Below are positions 1 through 9,142 of a stretch of DNA of 64,000 nt, piece after piece (within the stretch, counting starts at the first letter, position 1; every line of letters starts with the position of its first letter). The stretch comes from Polyangiaceae bacterium (GTDB lineage: Bacteria > Myxococcota_A > Polyangia > Polyangiales > Polyangiaceae), in contig JAICTZ010000002.1 in NCBI GenBank assembly GCA_025936115.1, positions 1-64,000 on the forward strand, in the 5' to 3' direction. Position numbers and translations under genes: made by a program. The notes under the pieces were generated by a model. That model made no database searches. It had not been told where the DNA came from and worked only from the letters and a program-made list of their open reading frames with translations.

Positions 1-564
<564 letters not shown>

Positions 565-669
565 TTCAATCCTCGTATCTTGGGTTGGTGGGTTTTCGTG
601 GACCCGACGGGCCCGACTGGACCCGCTAGAACCCCACTAAAGTCCCGAAACCATGGAACTTTACGCCTT

Positions 670-696
670 TTGGCACTCAACACAGGCGAGTGCTAG
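670..696. promoter_or_regulatory. CIRCE operator (HrcA binding site) of groESL
   Basis: TTGGCACTC, nine spacer bases, then GAGTGCTAG. This matches the CIRCE consensus TTAGCACTC-N9-GAGTGCTAA at 16 of 18 arm positions with the exact 9-nt spacer. It lies just downstream of the predicted groES promoter and 106 bp before the groES ATG, the usual place for an HrcA operator overlapping the transcript start. An hrcA gene is not in the window. Confidence 0.93.
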
Positions 697-708
697 CAGG
701 CGCCCGGG

Positions 709-736
709 AAGGTAGGCCGTGAACCGAACCTGTCAA
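709..736 (-). promoter_or_regulatory. Predicted housekeeping-sigma promoter of groESL
   Basis: Reading the minus strand, a perfect TTGACA (-35, at 731-736) is followed after 16 nt by TACCTT (-10, at 709-714). Transcription would start around 700-703, right at the edge of the CIRCE dyad, so repressor binding would block initiation. The -10 is only half consensus. The remainder of the 324-bp gap between groES and the next gene shows nothing else recognisable. Confidence 0.6.
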
Positions 737-888
737 GGGCGCGACCGACAGAAAGACAGAAACGAGGGGAAAGCGGCTGGCAGCAAATCGGGGTGAGTGC
801 CAGGAAACGGTGACTACCTGGTCCTCTGCGCAGGTGTTTCGTTACATTTCGGCAACGAACAGGCCGTAGATTTGCATTGAGGTCCTTC

Positions 889-1509
889 ATGCGAGCCGAT
901 CTCGATCTGTCAGCCGACGTGAGCGCGTTCTTCGCCAGCCTCGTCGGTGAAGCTGCCGAGGAGCGAAGGGTCGAAGCCACGGGCGCGACGCGAGCCTACG
1001 TGTCGGGCCTGCTGGCCGATTACGCCAAGCCGGGCGCGCTGACGCGCGATGCCCTCGAACGTCCCGTGACACTCCTTCTTGCCGAGGCGCTCGAGAGCGT
1101 CGGGCGGGAGCGCTTCGAGCGCCTGAGAGCGCTCGGGGACGGCACGCTGTACGTCTGCGGCTTCTTCGCCGAGCACCTCGAGACCCGCGGCGTGGCGCTG
1201 CGCTACGTCGAGTCCGTGGGTGCCCAAGCCTACGACGGCGCCGCCCACATGCTCCGCCAAGCGGGACTCACGAGCAGTGAGGCGAGCTCGGCCCCGGACG
1301 TCTTCGGTGAGCTCGCCGCGCACTTCGATTCTTTCGTGCGTCTGATCGAGAGCATCGCCGATCGGCTCGTCGCGCAGAGCGGCGGCGGCACGCCGAGCAA
1401 CACCGTGCGGCTCTACGAACGCTGGCTCCGTACCGGCTCGGATGAAATCGCGGCCGTGCTCGGCTCGCGCGGCCTCGTGCCCCAACGAGGCGGCGGCGGA
1501 GTCCACTGA
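889..1509 (+). CDS. Hypothetical protein, first gene of a two-gene unit
   Basis: A 206-residue soluble-looking, Glu/Arg/Ala-rich helical protein (MRADLDLSADVSAFFAS...) with no signal peptide or membrane segment. A TTG at 877 could extend it by four residues, but the ATG at 889 has GAGG six bases upstream and is preferred. Near-perfect codon third-position G/C bias across the frame supports real coding. The next gene starts on the base after its stop codon, so the two are co-transcribed and probably translationally coupled. No motif I recognise; the function is unknown. Confidence 0.75.
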   Translation: MRADLDLSADVSAFFASLVGEAAEERRVEATGATRAYVSGLLADYAKPGALTRDALERPVTLLLAEALESVGRERFERLRALGDGTLYVCGFFAEHLETRGVALRYVESVGAQAYDGAAHMLRQAGLTSSEASSAPDVFGELAAHFDSFVRLIESIADRLVAQSGGGTPSNTVRLYERWLRTGSDEIAAVLGSRGLVPQRGGGGVH

Positions 1510-2100
1510 ATGCCAAGACCACGACTCGGGCGCCGCACGCGGGTCGCGCTCAAGAGCATTCAGCGCCGTTTGGAAGCGTATTACGGCCTCGAACGCACGC
1601 CCGACGTGACGGAGTTCGCCGCAGCGGCGCCGACGGGCGAACGCGAGCAGCTGCTCGTGCGTGAGTCGCCGGACGCGGTCGAGCTCGCGCTGATCGTGCC
1701 GGGCGACTCGCCACGCGCGGGCGCGAACGACACGTGGCTACAGCTCGTCGAAGGCGTGAGCCACTTCGTCTACGTGGCCGAACGCGTACGCACCGAGCTG
1801 CCGACCACGCAGCTCGAGCTCGAGCTGCAAGCCGAGATCGACAAGTTCGTGCTGCTCGGTCTCGAGCCCGGCAAAGACGACGCGAGCGTGCGCCGCCTGC
1901 ACGAGCACCTCTACGAGCACGGACACTTCCTCGACCCGCGCGGCAGCGAAGCCGGCGAGCGCTATCGCCTCGCCAACGATCTCGCGGCGCGCCTGAGCGC
2001 GCGCCTGCTCGGCCGCCACGCCCACGACGCGCGCGCGCTCTTGCGCCGCTTTTATCGCGCGGGACAGACGGACAAGATCGCGCTCGCCACGGCGGCCTGA
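1510..2100 (+). CDS. Hypothetical protein, second gene of the unit
   Basis: 196 residues, beginning MPRPRLGRRTRVALKSIQRRLEAYYGLERTPD, then a largely helical Glu/Leu/Arg-rich body (ELELQAEIDKFVLLGLEPGKDD, DLAARLSARLLGRHAHDARALLRRFYR). No signal peptide, membrane helix or catalytic motif is visible. Its ATG directly abuts the stop of the preceding gene, implying coupled expression and a possible two-subunit product. It resembles uncharacterised myxobacterial proteins in composition, but I cannot name a family. It ends 3 bp from the convergent gshA stop. Confidence 0.75.
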   Translation: MPRPRLGRRTRVALKSIQRRLEAYYGLERTPDVTEFAAAAPTGEREQLLVRESPDAVELALIVPGDSPRAGANDTWLQLVEGVSHFVYVAERVRTELPTTQLELELQAEIDKFVLLGLEPGKDDASVRRLHEHLYEHGHFLDPRGSEAGERYRLANDLAARLSARLLGRHAHDARALLRRFYRAGQTDKIALATAA

Positions 2101-2103
2101 AGC

Positions 2104-3477
2104 TCAGCGCAACAGGCGCGTGCGCGCGATGAGCTCCGGCACGCCTAGAATTTCTCCCGGCGAAAGCCCCGCGAGCAGGGCGTCGGCCGGACACTTGCCG
2201 TGCAGGACCAGCTCGGCGAGCGGCTCGAGGTAGCGGCGTTCGTCGCGACCGGCGTCGTCGGCGAACGCGCGGCGCTCGAGTCCGCCGAGCGCGATATCGA
2301 CGAGCCGTTCGGCGAGCGCTGCGGCCGGCTCGGAACCGATGCGCGCTGCGAGCCCGTCCCGAACGAGCGCCGGCCGCGCCGCCTCGAGCGTCTCGAGCTC
2401 GAAACCGCGCGCGATGAGCTCGGCGTCCGCGAGCGCGCGCTCGTCGTAGAGCAAGCCCGTGAAGAGCGCGAGCACGGCGAGGGTGAGCTCGCGTGACTGC
2501 GCGTCACAGGCGCGGAGCTCGAGCGTACTTTTGAGCCGCACCTCGGGAAAGAGCGTGTTCAAGTGCACGCGCCAGTCCTCGACCGTCGCGCGTTCGCCCT
2601 CGAAGCCGTCGGCGAGAAATGCACGAAAGGTTTGGCCCGTGTTCTTGTACACGCGCTCCTCGCGCTTGAAGAGGAACATGCCGGCCTCGAGCGCCCACTC
2701 GACGTAGTCGCGGTACGAGGCGCGTTCCTTGCGCCAAAATGGCGGAATCAGGCCGGAGCGCGCGGGGTCCATGTGCAGCCAGACGTCGCCGCGCAAGCTC
2801 TTGAACGAGCTCACGCGGCGTTCGGCGAAGGGCGCGTTCGCCGTCAACGCGTGAAGCAGCGGGCTCAGTCGCAACGAGACGACGAGCTTTCTGATGGCGT
2901 CTTCTTCACTCGAAAAATCGAAGTTGGCTTGGACGGTCGCCGTGCGGCGCATCATGTCGTGCGCGGCGTGGCCCCGCGTGGGCAGGTATTCCTTCATCAC
3001 GCCGTAGCGCGCCTTCGGTACCCACGGCAGCTCGGCTTGGCGCGCGAGCGGATGGAAACCGACGCTCAACCACACGAGGCCGAGCTCGGCGGACACGGGC
3101 GCGAGCTCGGCGTAGTGCGCGTCGAGCTCGCGCGCGACGGCGTGGAGCTCGACGAGCGCGCTGCCGCTGAGCTCGAGCTGCGCGCCCGGCTCGAGCGTCA
3201 CGGACGCCGAGCCCCGCCGCATGGCAATGACGGGACCGTCGTGACTCTCGCGTTCTGGCAGCCAGCCGCTCGCCGCGAGCGCGCCGAAAACGCGCGTGAC
3301 GCCGTGCTCGTAGTCGAGCGGCACGCCCGTGCGCTCCACCACCGCAAACTTCTCCGCCTCGGCCCCGATACGGAACTGTTCGCGCGGCTTCTCGGCGGCG
3401 CGAAACACTTCGCTGAGCTCGTCGAGGTCGCGGATCGGGCGGTGCTCGTCGCCTTGGACGGGAGCGATGATGGACAC
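2104..3477 (-). CDS. gshA: Glutamate-cysteine ligase, plant/alphaproteobacterial type (GCS2)
   Basis: A 457-residue enzyme for the first step of glutathione synthesis, ATP-dependent joining of L-Glu and L-Cys. Diagnostic stretches of the GCS2 family include RIGAEAEKFAVV near residue 36, GASVTLEPGAQLELSG-like substrate loop near 90-105, MMRRTATVQANFDFSSE near 185 and FWRKERASYRDYVEWAL near 270. Length is standard. The zinc-free homocysteine-methyltransferase-like gene lies only 8 bp upstream in the same direction, so the two probably share a transcript, linking them in sulfur amino-acid metabolism. No gshB is seen in the window. Confidence 0.93.
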   Translation of the reverse strand: MSIIAPVQGDEHRPIRDLDELSEVFRAAEKPREQFRIGAEAEKFAVVERTGVPLDYEHGVTRVFGALAASGWLPERESHDGPVIAMRRGSASVTLEPGAQLELSGSALVELHAVARELDAHYAELAPVSAELGLVWLSVGFHPLARQAELPWVPKARYGVMKEYLPTRGHAAHDMMRRTATVQANFDFSSEEDAIRKLVVSLRLSPLLHALTANAPFAERRVSSFKSLRGDVWLHMDPARSGLIPPFWRKERASYRDYVEWALEAGMFLFKREERVYKNTGQTFRAFLADGFEGERATVEDWRVHLNTLFPEVRLKSTLELRACDAQSRELTLAVLALFTGLLYDERALADAELIARGFELETLEAARPALVRDGLAARIGSEPAAALAERLVDIALGGLERRAFADDAGRDERRYLEPLAELVLHGKCPADALLAGLSPGEILGVPELIARTRLLR

Positions 3478-3485
3478 GGAAAGCC

Positions 3486-4427
3486 TCAGGAGTTACGGGG
3501 AGAACGCTCGGAAGCGTCGTTGACGGCGGGCTCGGAAGGTTGCGGGGGCAGCGACGGATGGAGCGAGCCGAGCGCCCGAGCAAGCGCACGCAAGTGGCTT
3601 TCAGTCGTGCCGGCACCGCCCCCGATCACGCGCGCACCGGCTGCGTCGAGGTCGAGCGCGTGATCGGCCCAGCGCTCGGGAGCGCTGTCCGTGTCCGGGA
3701 AGCCCGGTAGGGCGAGTTCGCTGGCGGCGAGCAAAATACCAACCGGAAGCCCTACGTCGGCAAGGGCCTGTCGAGTTTCAGTGAGCTCGCGCACACCGCG
3801 CGCGACGCTCGAAACCTCGAACAAGACCGCGCTCGCGCCCGCGTCGCGCAAGGCCCGAAAAAGCTCCTGATCCGAGTCGCTCGCCGGTTCACCGGTGCGC
3901 TCGACCACGGCCCAAGTCGGCAGCTCCGTGCGCGCGGCCGCGACCACGGCCCCCATCAAAGTCACGCGCGAGCCCTGGCCGCGAGCGATCAGGAGCTCAC
4001 ACCCCGCGGCATGGAGGCGAGCGGAGTGCTCGGCGAGCTCTTCGTGCAAACGGACGGCGGCGACGGGAGTCACCATGTCCGAGCCAAGCATGCCCGCCAC
4101 TGCCACGGGTTTGGCGCTTTCCTCGGCCGCGTCGAGCGCGAGCTCGACGGCGCGTGAAGTGAGCTGCGCCGCGCGATGTTCCATCCCCACCTCGGCGAGG
4201 GCACGAGGTGTCGTGTCGCCCGTGAGGGCGGCGAGCACGTCGGCGCGGCATCCGACTTCTACCCGGTAGTGCTCGCGCACATCGTCCGGGCGTTCGCGAA
4301 GCAGCTGACCGAGCGCTCCGGGCACGTCCAAAGCGACTCCCCGCGCTCGTAGGCTCGCGTTGCTGTCGACCGCGACCACGAGCGGCCGGCCGGCTAAGAG
4401 CCGCGCCTGAACGTGACTGAAGCTCAT
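3486..4427 (-). CDS. Homocysteine S-methyltransferase-like protein lacking the zinc cysteines
   Basis: A 313-residue protein with the TIM-barrel outline of the Hcy-binding family (PF02574): an N-terminal PLVVAVDSN strand, VAVAGMLGSD in the middle and a C-terminal VIGGGAGTTESHLRAL. In active members the last motif reads GGCCGT.P.HI and its paired Cys bind the catalytic Zn; here it is GGGAG (residues 269-273). The third ligand region, normally NC, reads GASAVLFEVSS with no Cys. Activity as a zinc-dependent methyltransferase therefore looks lost. The ATG at 4427 is preferred over upstream codons because homology starts there. Likely co-transcribed with gshA. Confidence 0.75.
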   Translation of the reverse strand: MSFSHVQARLLAGRPLVVAVDSNASLRARGVALDVPGALGQLLRERPDDVREHYRVEVGCRADVLAALTGDTTPRALAEVGMEHRAAQLTSRAVELALDAAEESAKPVAVAGMLGSDMVTPVAAVRLHEELAEHSARLHAAGCELLIARGQGSRVTLMGAVVAAARTELPTWAVVERTGEPASDSDQELFRALRDAGASAVLFEVSSVARGVRELTETRQALADVGLPVGILLAASELALPGFPDTDSAPERWADHALDLDAAGARVIGGGAGTTESHLRALARALGSLHPSLPPQPSEPAVNDASERSPRNS

Positions 4428-4581
4428 TCCGAACGAGCCTAATGCGCCAGTTGCTGAGTGACGATAGCTTTCGGGCTTCGCACGAAGGCTCGCGCCCTGC
4501 CCGCGAAGCCGGTGCGCGGAGCTCATGAAAGGTGCGCGCCGCCGGCCGCTCAGCTAGTCTGCTGCGCCTCGGAGCCACACC

Positions 4582-4938
4582 ATGCACGTCAACCTGCGCC
4601 CGCTTTTCGTTCTCGGCCTTCTCACTGTCGGCACGACCCATTGCTCATCGAGCTCGGACGCAGTGCAGACGGCCCCTGCCGCGGCCGGTAAGGCCACTGG
4701 CACGGGCGGCTCAGGAACGGGCGGCTCGAGCGGCGGCTCCGCGGGCGCGGCCGCGGGACATGCTGGCACAGCGGGAACCGGTGCCGGAGCTGGTGGGACC
4801 GCGGGCGCCAATACGGCGGGGACCGGCGCGGCGGGCACACCGAGCGCCGGAAATGGCGGCGCTTCAGCCGCTGGTGCGAGCGGTGCCGGTGCTCCGGCAA
4901 GCGGCGGCGCCCCCAATGCCGGTAGCGCCGCGAGCTGA
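4582..4938 (+). CDS. Small Gly/Ala/Ser-rich exported protein, probable lipoprotein
   Basis: 118 residues: an N-terminal hydrophobic stretch (RPLFVLGLLTVGTTHC) followed by SSSS and then almost pure Gly, Ala, Ser and Thr in GTGG/GAGG-like periods to the end. The Cys sits where a lipobox Cys would be, although TTHC is not a good lipobox. GGAG lies seven bases before the ATG. There is no folded domain; such low-complexity tails are common on Polyangiales surface lipoproteins. Its stop abuts the stop of the convergent gene. Confidence 0.6.
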   Translation: MHVNLRPLFVLGLLTVGTTHCSSSSDAVQTAPAAAGKATGTGGSGTGGSSGGSAGAAAGHAGTAGTGAGAGGTAGANTAGTGAAGTPSAGNGGASAAGASGAGAPASGGAPNAGSAAS

Positions 4939-5634
4939 TTACTTCTCGTACGCCTGAGCGGCGACGAGCCCGCTACCGCCCATCACTTGCACGACGATCT
5001 TACCCGACGCCGGGATGACGCCGAACGACCAGCGATAGCAGGCGCTCTTCTTGCCGAGAACGGCCGTCGCGCCGGTGTCTTGGTCCACGGCGAGCACGGG
5101 GGACATGCCCGGGATCACTGTCATCAGCTGCAGCTGAACGTTGACCTCCGTCACGGGGGGCAGGCCGGTCGCAATCACTGTGTAGCACTTGTTCGGTTGG
5201 AGCTGGATGGGCAGGTCGAGCGTTTGCCCTTGCGAGAAGTTACCGACCAGCGCCTCACCCACGGGCTTCGCGCCCGCCTGCACGTTCTCCTTCACCAAGC
5301 CGGAGAGGATCGGCTGCACGGCGGCGGCCGCCGCCGCATCGAGACGTTGCGCCACGGGGCCTCCCGGCGGGGGCCCAGCGGTTCCCGCCGCGGCGGGTGA
5401 ACCAGCGGACGCATAAGGCGCCGCTCCGCCCGCGGCCGGCGCGCCTCCGGCCGCAACACCGGGCATCGCCGCAGCACCGTTGCCCGCGGCGCCGACTTGC
5501 CCCTGAACATAGCCGCCGGCCGCCGTTTGACCGTCGTTCTTCTTACACGCCGTCCCCGCGGCGACGCTCGCCAGCGCGAGGAACACGACTGCCGATGGGT
5601 GAACGCGACGTACGGGCAAATGGCGGAACGACAT
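4939..5634 (-). CDS. Putative lipoprotein with conserved C-terminal domain
   Basis: 231 residues. The signal peptide VVFLALASVAAGTAC gives a lipobox Cys followed by KKNDGQ, then an Ala/Gly/Pro-rich linker (about residues 35-100) and a compact C-terminal domain of roughly 130 residues (GQTLDLPIQLQPNKCYTVIA, VNVQLQLM, ACYRWSFGVIPASGKIVVQVM) with two Cys that may pair. The start ATG at 5634 places the signal peptide correctly; upstream codons give only an Arg-rich extension. The C-terminal domain looks like a beta-sandwich of unknown function. Confidence 0.7.
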   Translation of the reverse strand: MSFRHLPVRRVHPSAVVFLALASVAAGTACKKNDGQTAAGGYVQGQVGAAGNGAAAMPGVAAGGAPAAGGAAPYASAGSPAAAGTAGPPPGGPVAQRLDAAAAAAVQPILSGLVKENVQAGAKPVGEALVGNFSQGQTLDLPIQLQPNKCYTVIATGLPPVTEVNVQLQLMTVIPGMSPVLAVDQDTGATAVLGKKSACYRWSFGVIPASGKIVVQVMGGSGLVAAQAYEK

Positions 5635-5744
5635 GCGAGTCTCTGCTCTCCTCGGCGACCGCGGCCTGCGGCGCACGCGCGCAGGTTACACCACTCAGCA
5701 CAGAGGACCTCATTTTGGACTCTCACGCCGGCCGGCCACAAGCT

Positions 5745-6476
5745 ATGCGCACCTTCTTGAAAACGCTTTCTCGTCGCTCTGCTCTTGCCGCTCGCGCGTC
5801 GACGCTGCTCGCCCTCGCGGTCTGCCTCGGCTGCAGTTCGGGTTCCGACGAGTCAGGGAACGGCGGCGGGCAAGTCGCCATCGCGCCCCTTTCGCGCGAA
5901 CCGACGAGCAGGGGCGTGACCTTCGACTCGGCGCAGCTTTCGCTCGCGCTCGTATCGCTCGAAGCGTGCGCCGCCGACACGGCAACCCTCAACGCGCGAA
6001 ACTTCCCGATCGAGCTTTTGCATCAGCCGGCGCCGCACGTGATCTTCGTGAGCGCCGTCACCGACTATTGCAGCGTCGGGGTCGACCTCGCGCCTGCGGG
6101 CGCGAGCGATCTGCTCCCCGATCTGCAGGGATACACGGTTCTTTTCCGTGGCACGCGCGCCGACGGCGCCGCCTTCGAGCTCAAGAGCACGCTCAACACG
6201 AGCTTCGTGTTCGAGAGCGGCACGCTGCTCGCCGCCGACAAGCTCGTGGTCGGGGTCGACCTCGAGCAGTGGCTCTCGGACGTGGACCTCGACGCGGCGA
6301 CCACGACCGACGACGTTGCGCTCGTCGACGCGGACGACAATCCCGAGCAACTCGCGGCATTCGACGCGGCCGCGCGCAGCGCATTCGCACTTTACGAAGA
6401 CACGAACGGTGACGGCGCGCTCAGCGACTCGGAGCTCACGCCGGTCGCCACCGCAGCCGCAGCCACCACGGAGTGA
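5745..6476 (+). CDS. Lipoprotein with a C-terminal EF-hand-like calcium loop
   Basis: 243 residues. Signal peptide LLALAVCLGC with LGC lipobox, Ser/Gly linker, then a domain of about 170 residues (FDSAQLSLALVSLEACAAD..., TVLFRGTRADGAAFELKST, VVGVDLEQWLSDVDLDAAT). Near the C-terminus DTNGDGALSDSE fits the 12-residue EF-hand loop pattern DxNxDGxLxxxE, suggesting Ca2+ binding. The ATG at 5745 is chosen because the signal peptide follows directly. Its 3' end overlaps the convergent lgt-like gene by 41 bp. Confidence 0.7.
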   Translation: MRTFLKTLSRRSALAARASTLLALAVCLGCSSGSDESGNGGGQVAIAPLSREPTSRGVTFDSAQLSLALVSLEACAADTATLNARNFPIELLHQPAPHVIFVSAVTDYCSVGVDLAPAGASDLLPDLQGYTVLFRGTRADGAAFELKSTLNTSFVFESGTLLAADKLVVGVDLEQWLSDVDLDAATTTDDVALVDADDNPEQLAAFDAAARSAFALYEDTNGDGALSDSELTPVATAAAATTE

Positions 6477-7245
6477 GCCCGAGCGCGACCGCGAACACGA
6501 CGCGCGCGCACCACACGTCAGCCGATGCGACGCGGGTGAAATCGACCCCGATGCGCGCGGCGCCGTAGAGCAGGAGCACGGCGATCGCCGTGAAGCCGGC
6601 ACCCGGCGCTCGTCGTCCGAGCACGAGCGCAACAGCGACCAGGACGAGCGCCGCCAGGCCTTCGTACAGCTCACTGGGATGCACGGGGAGCGCTCGGAGC
6701 GCGTCCGCGGGGAGCTCGTGCGCCACGACTTGCTCGATGAAGGCGGGCGAACGGGCAGGGAACGCACCGAGCCGCGCGAGCCAACCCGGCGCAGCCGCCG
6801 GCAAGCGGCGGCCGAAATCGCAACCGTCGAGCCAACAACCGACGCGCGTGAGGACGACTCCGATAGCGAACGCGGGAGCAGCGCAATCGAACAGATGACG
6901 CCACGACGCGCGCCGGCGACGCGCTTCGAATGCGAGCGCACCCGCGCCCGTCACGAGACCGACGGTCCCCGAGAGCCCGCCGTTCCGCAGCGAGAGCGCT
7001 TCGCTGAACGACGCGAGCTCGCGCGCGTGCAGCACGACGAAGCCGGCACGCGCGCCGAGCACCCCCGCGAAAAGAGCGACGAGACATGCGCCCTGCACGG
7101 CTTCAGCCTCGATGCCTGCCCGTCGTGCGGCGCGCAGGGTGAGCACGAAACCGACACCGAAAGCGAGCGCGAGCAAGGCCCCGAAGGCCGGGACCTCCAA
7201 AATCCCGAGGGAGCCGAGCGAGATCTCGAACAATAACGGATGCAT
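6436..7245 (-). CDS. lgt: Prolipoprotein diacylglyceryl transferase-family membrane protein
   Basis: A 269-residue polytopic protein starting MHPLLFEISLGSLGILEVPAFGALL. Family marks: NGGLSGTVGLVTG (equivalent of the RxGGM..HGG loop), a TRVGCWLDGCDFG segment matching the GCFLxGCCYG variant, and LPVHPSELYEGL near the C-terminus. Role: transfers diacylglycerol from phosphatidylglycerol to the lipobox Cys of prelipoproteins, fitting the many lipoproteins nearby. The E. coli His103 and Asn146 are not conserved, as in other GCCYG-type members, so it may be the clade's variant enzyme or a second copy. The 3' end overlaps the convergent EF-hand lipoprotein gene by 41 bp. Confidence 0.8.
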   Translation of the reverse strand: MHPLLFEISLGSLGILEVPAFGALLALAFGVGFVLTLRAARRAGIEAEAVQGACLVALFAGVLGARAGFVVLHARELASFSEALSLRNGGLSGTVGLVTGAGALAFEARRRRASWRHLFDCAAPAFAIGVVLTRVGCWLDGCDFGRRLPAAAPGWLARLGAFPARSPAFIEQVVAHELPADALRALPVHPSELYEGLAALVLVAVALVLGRRAPGAGFTAIAVLLLYGAARIGVDFTRVASADVWCARVVFAVALGLTPWWLRLRWRPA

Positions 7246-7272
7246 CGGGCGCCGCGCGCCAAATCGCGTAGC

Positions 7273-8067
7273 ATGGGCGCCGTGCTGCGAAAGCTCGTCT
7301 GCGTGGGGGCGGCCTGCGTCGCGTGCTTGCCCGCGGATCCGCCTGGGTTTCAGCGCGACGCCGGACGAGCGCTCGGTCACGCCGGGGGCACGAAGACGAA
7401 GTCGAACGTAAAGCACGGTGACGCCACGGCCGTACGGACGCAGTCGGCGCCCGTCGCCGAAGACGCCGCTCACGTGCTCGACGAAGCCCTCAACGAAGAC
7501 TTCAATCGCTCGGAGCTCGGTCCCGACTGGAATCCGACGTCGAGCACGTGGCACCTCGAAGAGGGCCGGCTATGCGTGAAGGGCGCGAAGAACCACCCAG
7601 CCTGGCTGAACCGCCGGCTGCCCAAAAACGCGCACATCGAATTCGACGCCACGCCCGGCTCACCCGACGGCGACATCAAGGCCGAAGCGTGGGGCGACGG
7701 CCATAGCGTCCCCGCGGGCGCCACGTACGACGACGCCACGAGCTACATTGTCATCCTCGGCGGCTGGAAGAATCGATTCAACGTCCTCGCCCGCGTGAAC
7801 GAGCATGGCCAAAACCGCAAGGAGCTCCGACTCCTCCCCGGCTCGGAGGATCCACGCACGACGCCGATCGTCGAGGGGCGCTCGTATCACGTCGAGATCG
7901 AGCGCGACGACGGCCACACCGTGCGCGTCACCCTCGACGAAACGGTTCTCTTCGAGTTCGAGGACCCCGTGCCGCTCGTCGGCGCGGACCACGAGCACTT
8001 CGCGTTCAACGACTGGAATGTCCCCGTGTGCTTCGACGATCTACTCGTGACGCCGCTCCCGGATTGA
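7273..8067 (+). CDS. Lipoprotein with concanavalin-like (LamG/DUF1080-type) jelly-roll domain
   Basis: 264 residues. Signal peptide VLRKLVCVGAACVACLPAD with probable lipobox VAC, a charged linker, then from about residue 80 a beta-sandwich: LNEDFNRSELGPDWNPTSSTWHLEEG, HIEFDATP, YIVILGGWKN, YHVEIERDDGHTVRVTLDETVLFEFEDP and AFNDWNVPVCFDDLLVTPL. This pattern is typical of glycan-binding or glycosidase-associated jelly rolls. Start taken at ATG 7273. Its stop codon forms part of the ribosome-binding site of the next gene, so the two are co-expressed. Confidence 0.75.
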   Translation: MGAVLRKLVCVGAACVACLPADPPGFQRDAGRALGHAGGTKTKSNVKHGDATAVRTQSAPVAEDAAHVLDEALNEDFNRSELGPDWNPTSSTWHLEEGRLCVKGAKNHPAWLNRRLPKNAHIEFDATPGSPDGDIKAEAWGDGHSVPAGATYDDATSYIVILGGWKNRFNVLARVNEHGQNRKELRLLPGSEDPRTTPIVEGRSYHVEIERDDGHTVRVTLDETVLFEFEDPVPLVGADHEHFAFNDWNVPVCFDDLLVTPLPD

Positions 8068-8074
8068 GGCCACC

Positions 8075-9082
8075 GTGACGACCGAAGAGCTCGACATCGC
8101 GCTGGAAGAGCTCGAGGTTCGCCTCGAACGGCTGCGCGCGCTCTACGAGCAGTACTTCTTGGGCTTCGAGAAGATCGAGCCGAGCGTCGCGCGCAAAGAC
8201 GTCGACCGCCGCATCTACATTCTCAGGCGCGAGAAGATCCGGAACACGGGCAAGCGGTTCAAGCTCCAGACGATCATCCAGCGCTACAACACGTTTCAGA
8301 TGTATTGGCAGCGCATCTGCCGCGAGATCGAGAACGGCACCTACCGCCGGCACTTGCTCCGTGCCGAGCGGCAGCTGGCGCCCGGCGAGCAGCTCACGAT
8401 TGCGTCGCGCCGTCGCTTCGGGAGGCTTGCGGCCGGCGACTCGCGGCGATCCGCGAGCTCGGCGCCGCCCGCGAGCGGGTTCCCACCGGCCGAGCCGGCG
8501 ACTGCCGAGATGCGCCGTCAGTCCGAGCCGGCACCCGACAGCGGCGAGGTGATCACTCGCCGGCCGCCACCTCCCTCACCGTCACCGCCTCCCTCACCGT
8601 CACCGCCTCAATCGGCGCGCCCGCCGCGTGTCTCGAGCCGGCCTCCGACCGACAAGCTCGAGCTCGACATGGGTTTCCTCGGGTCCTGGTCGCCCCCTGC
8701 CGCCAAGGCCCCGGCCGTTGCGCCCCCGGGCCCGCCCGCCGAAAAGGCCGCGCCCCCTCCGAAACCGGGTGTCAAACCTCGGAGCTCGCCGCGCGCCGCG
8801 CCGCCCCCGACTGCACAACGAGCGGCGCCCCCGCCGAAACCTCGGGCCACCGAAGCCGCCCACGCCAGCAGCCTGAGCGACGATCGGCTGCGAGAGCTCC
8901 ATCAGCGGCTCGCCAACCTCAAGAAGGAGAACCGTGAGAGCGGACAGGTCTCCTTCGAGAGCCTGTCGCGCTCGGTCCGTGAGACCGAGGCAAAGCTCCG
9001 CGCTCAGCACAAGGATCGCAAAATCGACTTCGAGGTCGTCTTGCGTGACGGCAAGGCCATCGTCAAACCAACGGTGCGCTGA
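8075..9082 (+). CDS. MXAN_5187-like cytoplasmic protein with coiled-coil N-terminus
   Basis: 335 residues with a GTG start and GAGG five bases upstream, overlapping the previous stop region. Residues 1-110 hold the conserved helical block LEVRLERLRALYEQYFLGFEKIEP... RREKIRNTGKRFKLQTIIQRYNTFQMYWQRICREIENGTYRRH, which I recognise from memory as the myxobacterial MXAN_5187 C-terminal-domain family. A long Pro/Ala-rich disordered linker follows (about 115-270, with SPSPPPSPSPP repeats), then a basic C-terminal helix pair (DRLRELHQRLANLKKENRES, FEVVLRDGKAIVKPTVR). The function is unknown; the coiled coil suggests a scaffold role. Confidence 0.8.
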   Translation: MTTEELDIALEELEVRLERLRALYEQYFLGFEKIEPSVARKDVDRRIYILRREKIRNTGKRFKLQTIIQRYNTFQMYWQRICREIENGTYRRHLLRAERQLAPGEQLTIASRRRFGRLAAGDSRRSASSAPPASGFPPAEPATAEMRRQSEPAPDSGEVITRRPPPPSPSPPPSPSPPQSARPPRVSSRPPTDKLELDMGFLGSWSPPAAKAPAVAPPGPPAEKAAPPPKPGVKPRSSPRAAPPPTAQRAAPPPKPRATEAAHASSLSDDRLRELHQRLANLKKENRESGQVSFESLSRSVRETEAKLRAQHKDRKIDFEVVLRDGKAIVKPTVR

Positions 9083-9142
9083 GTCGCCGCGCGCCGGGTA
9101 CGGTAACCGCTCCGGCCAGGAGCGAGCCGAGGACGACGAATT

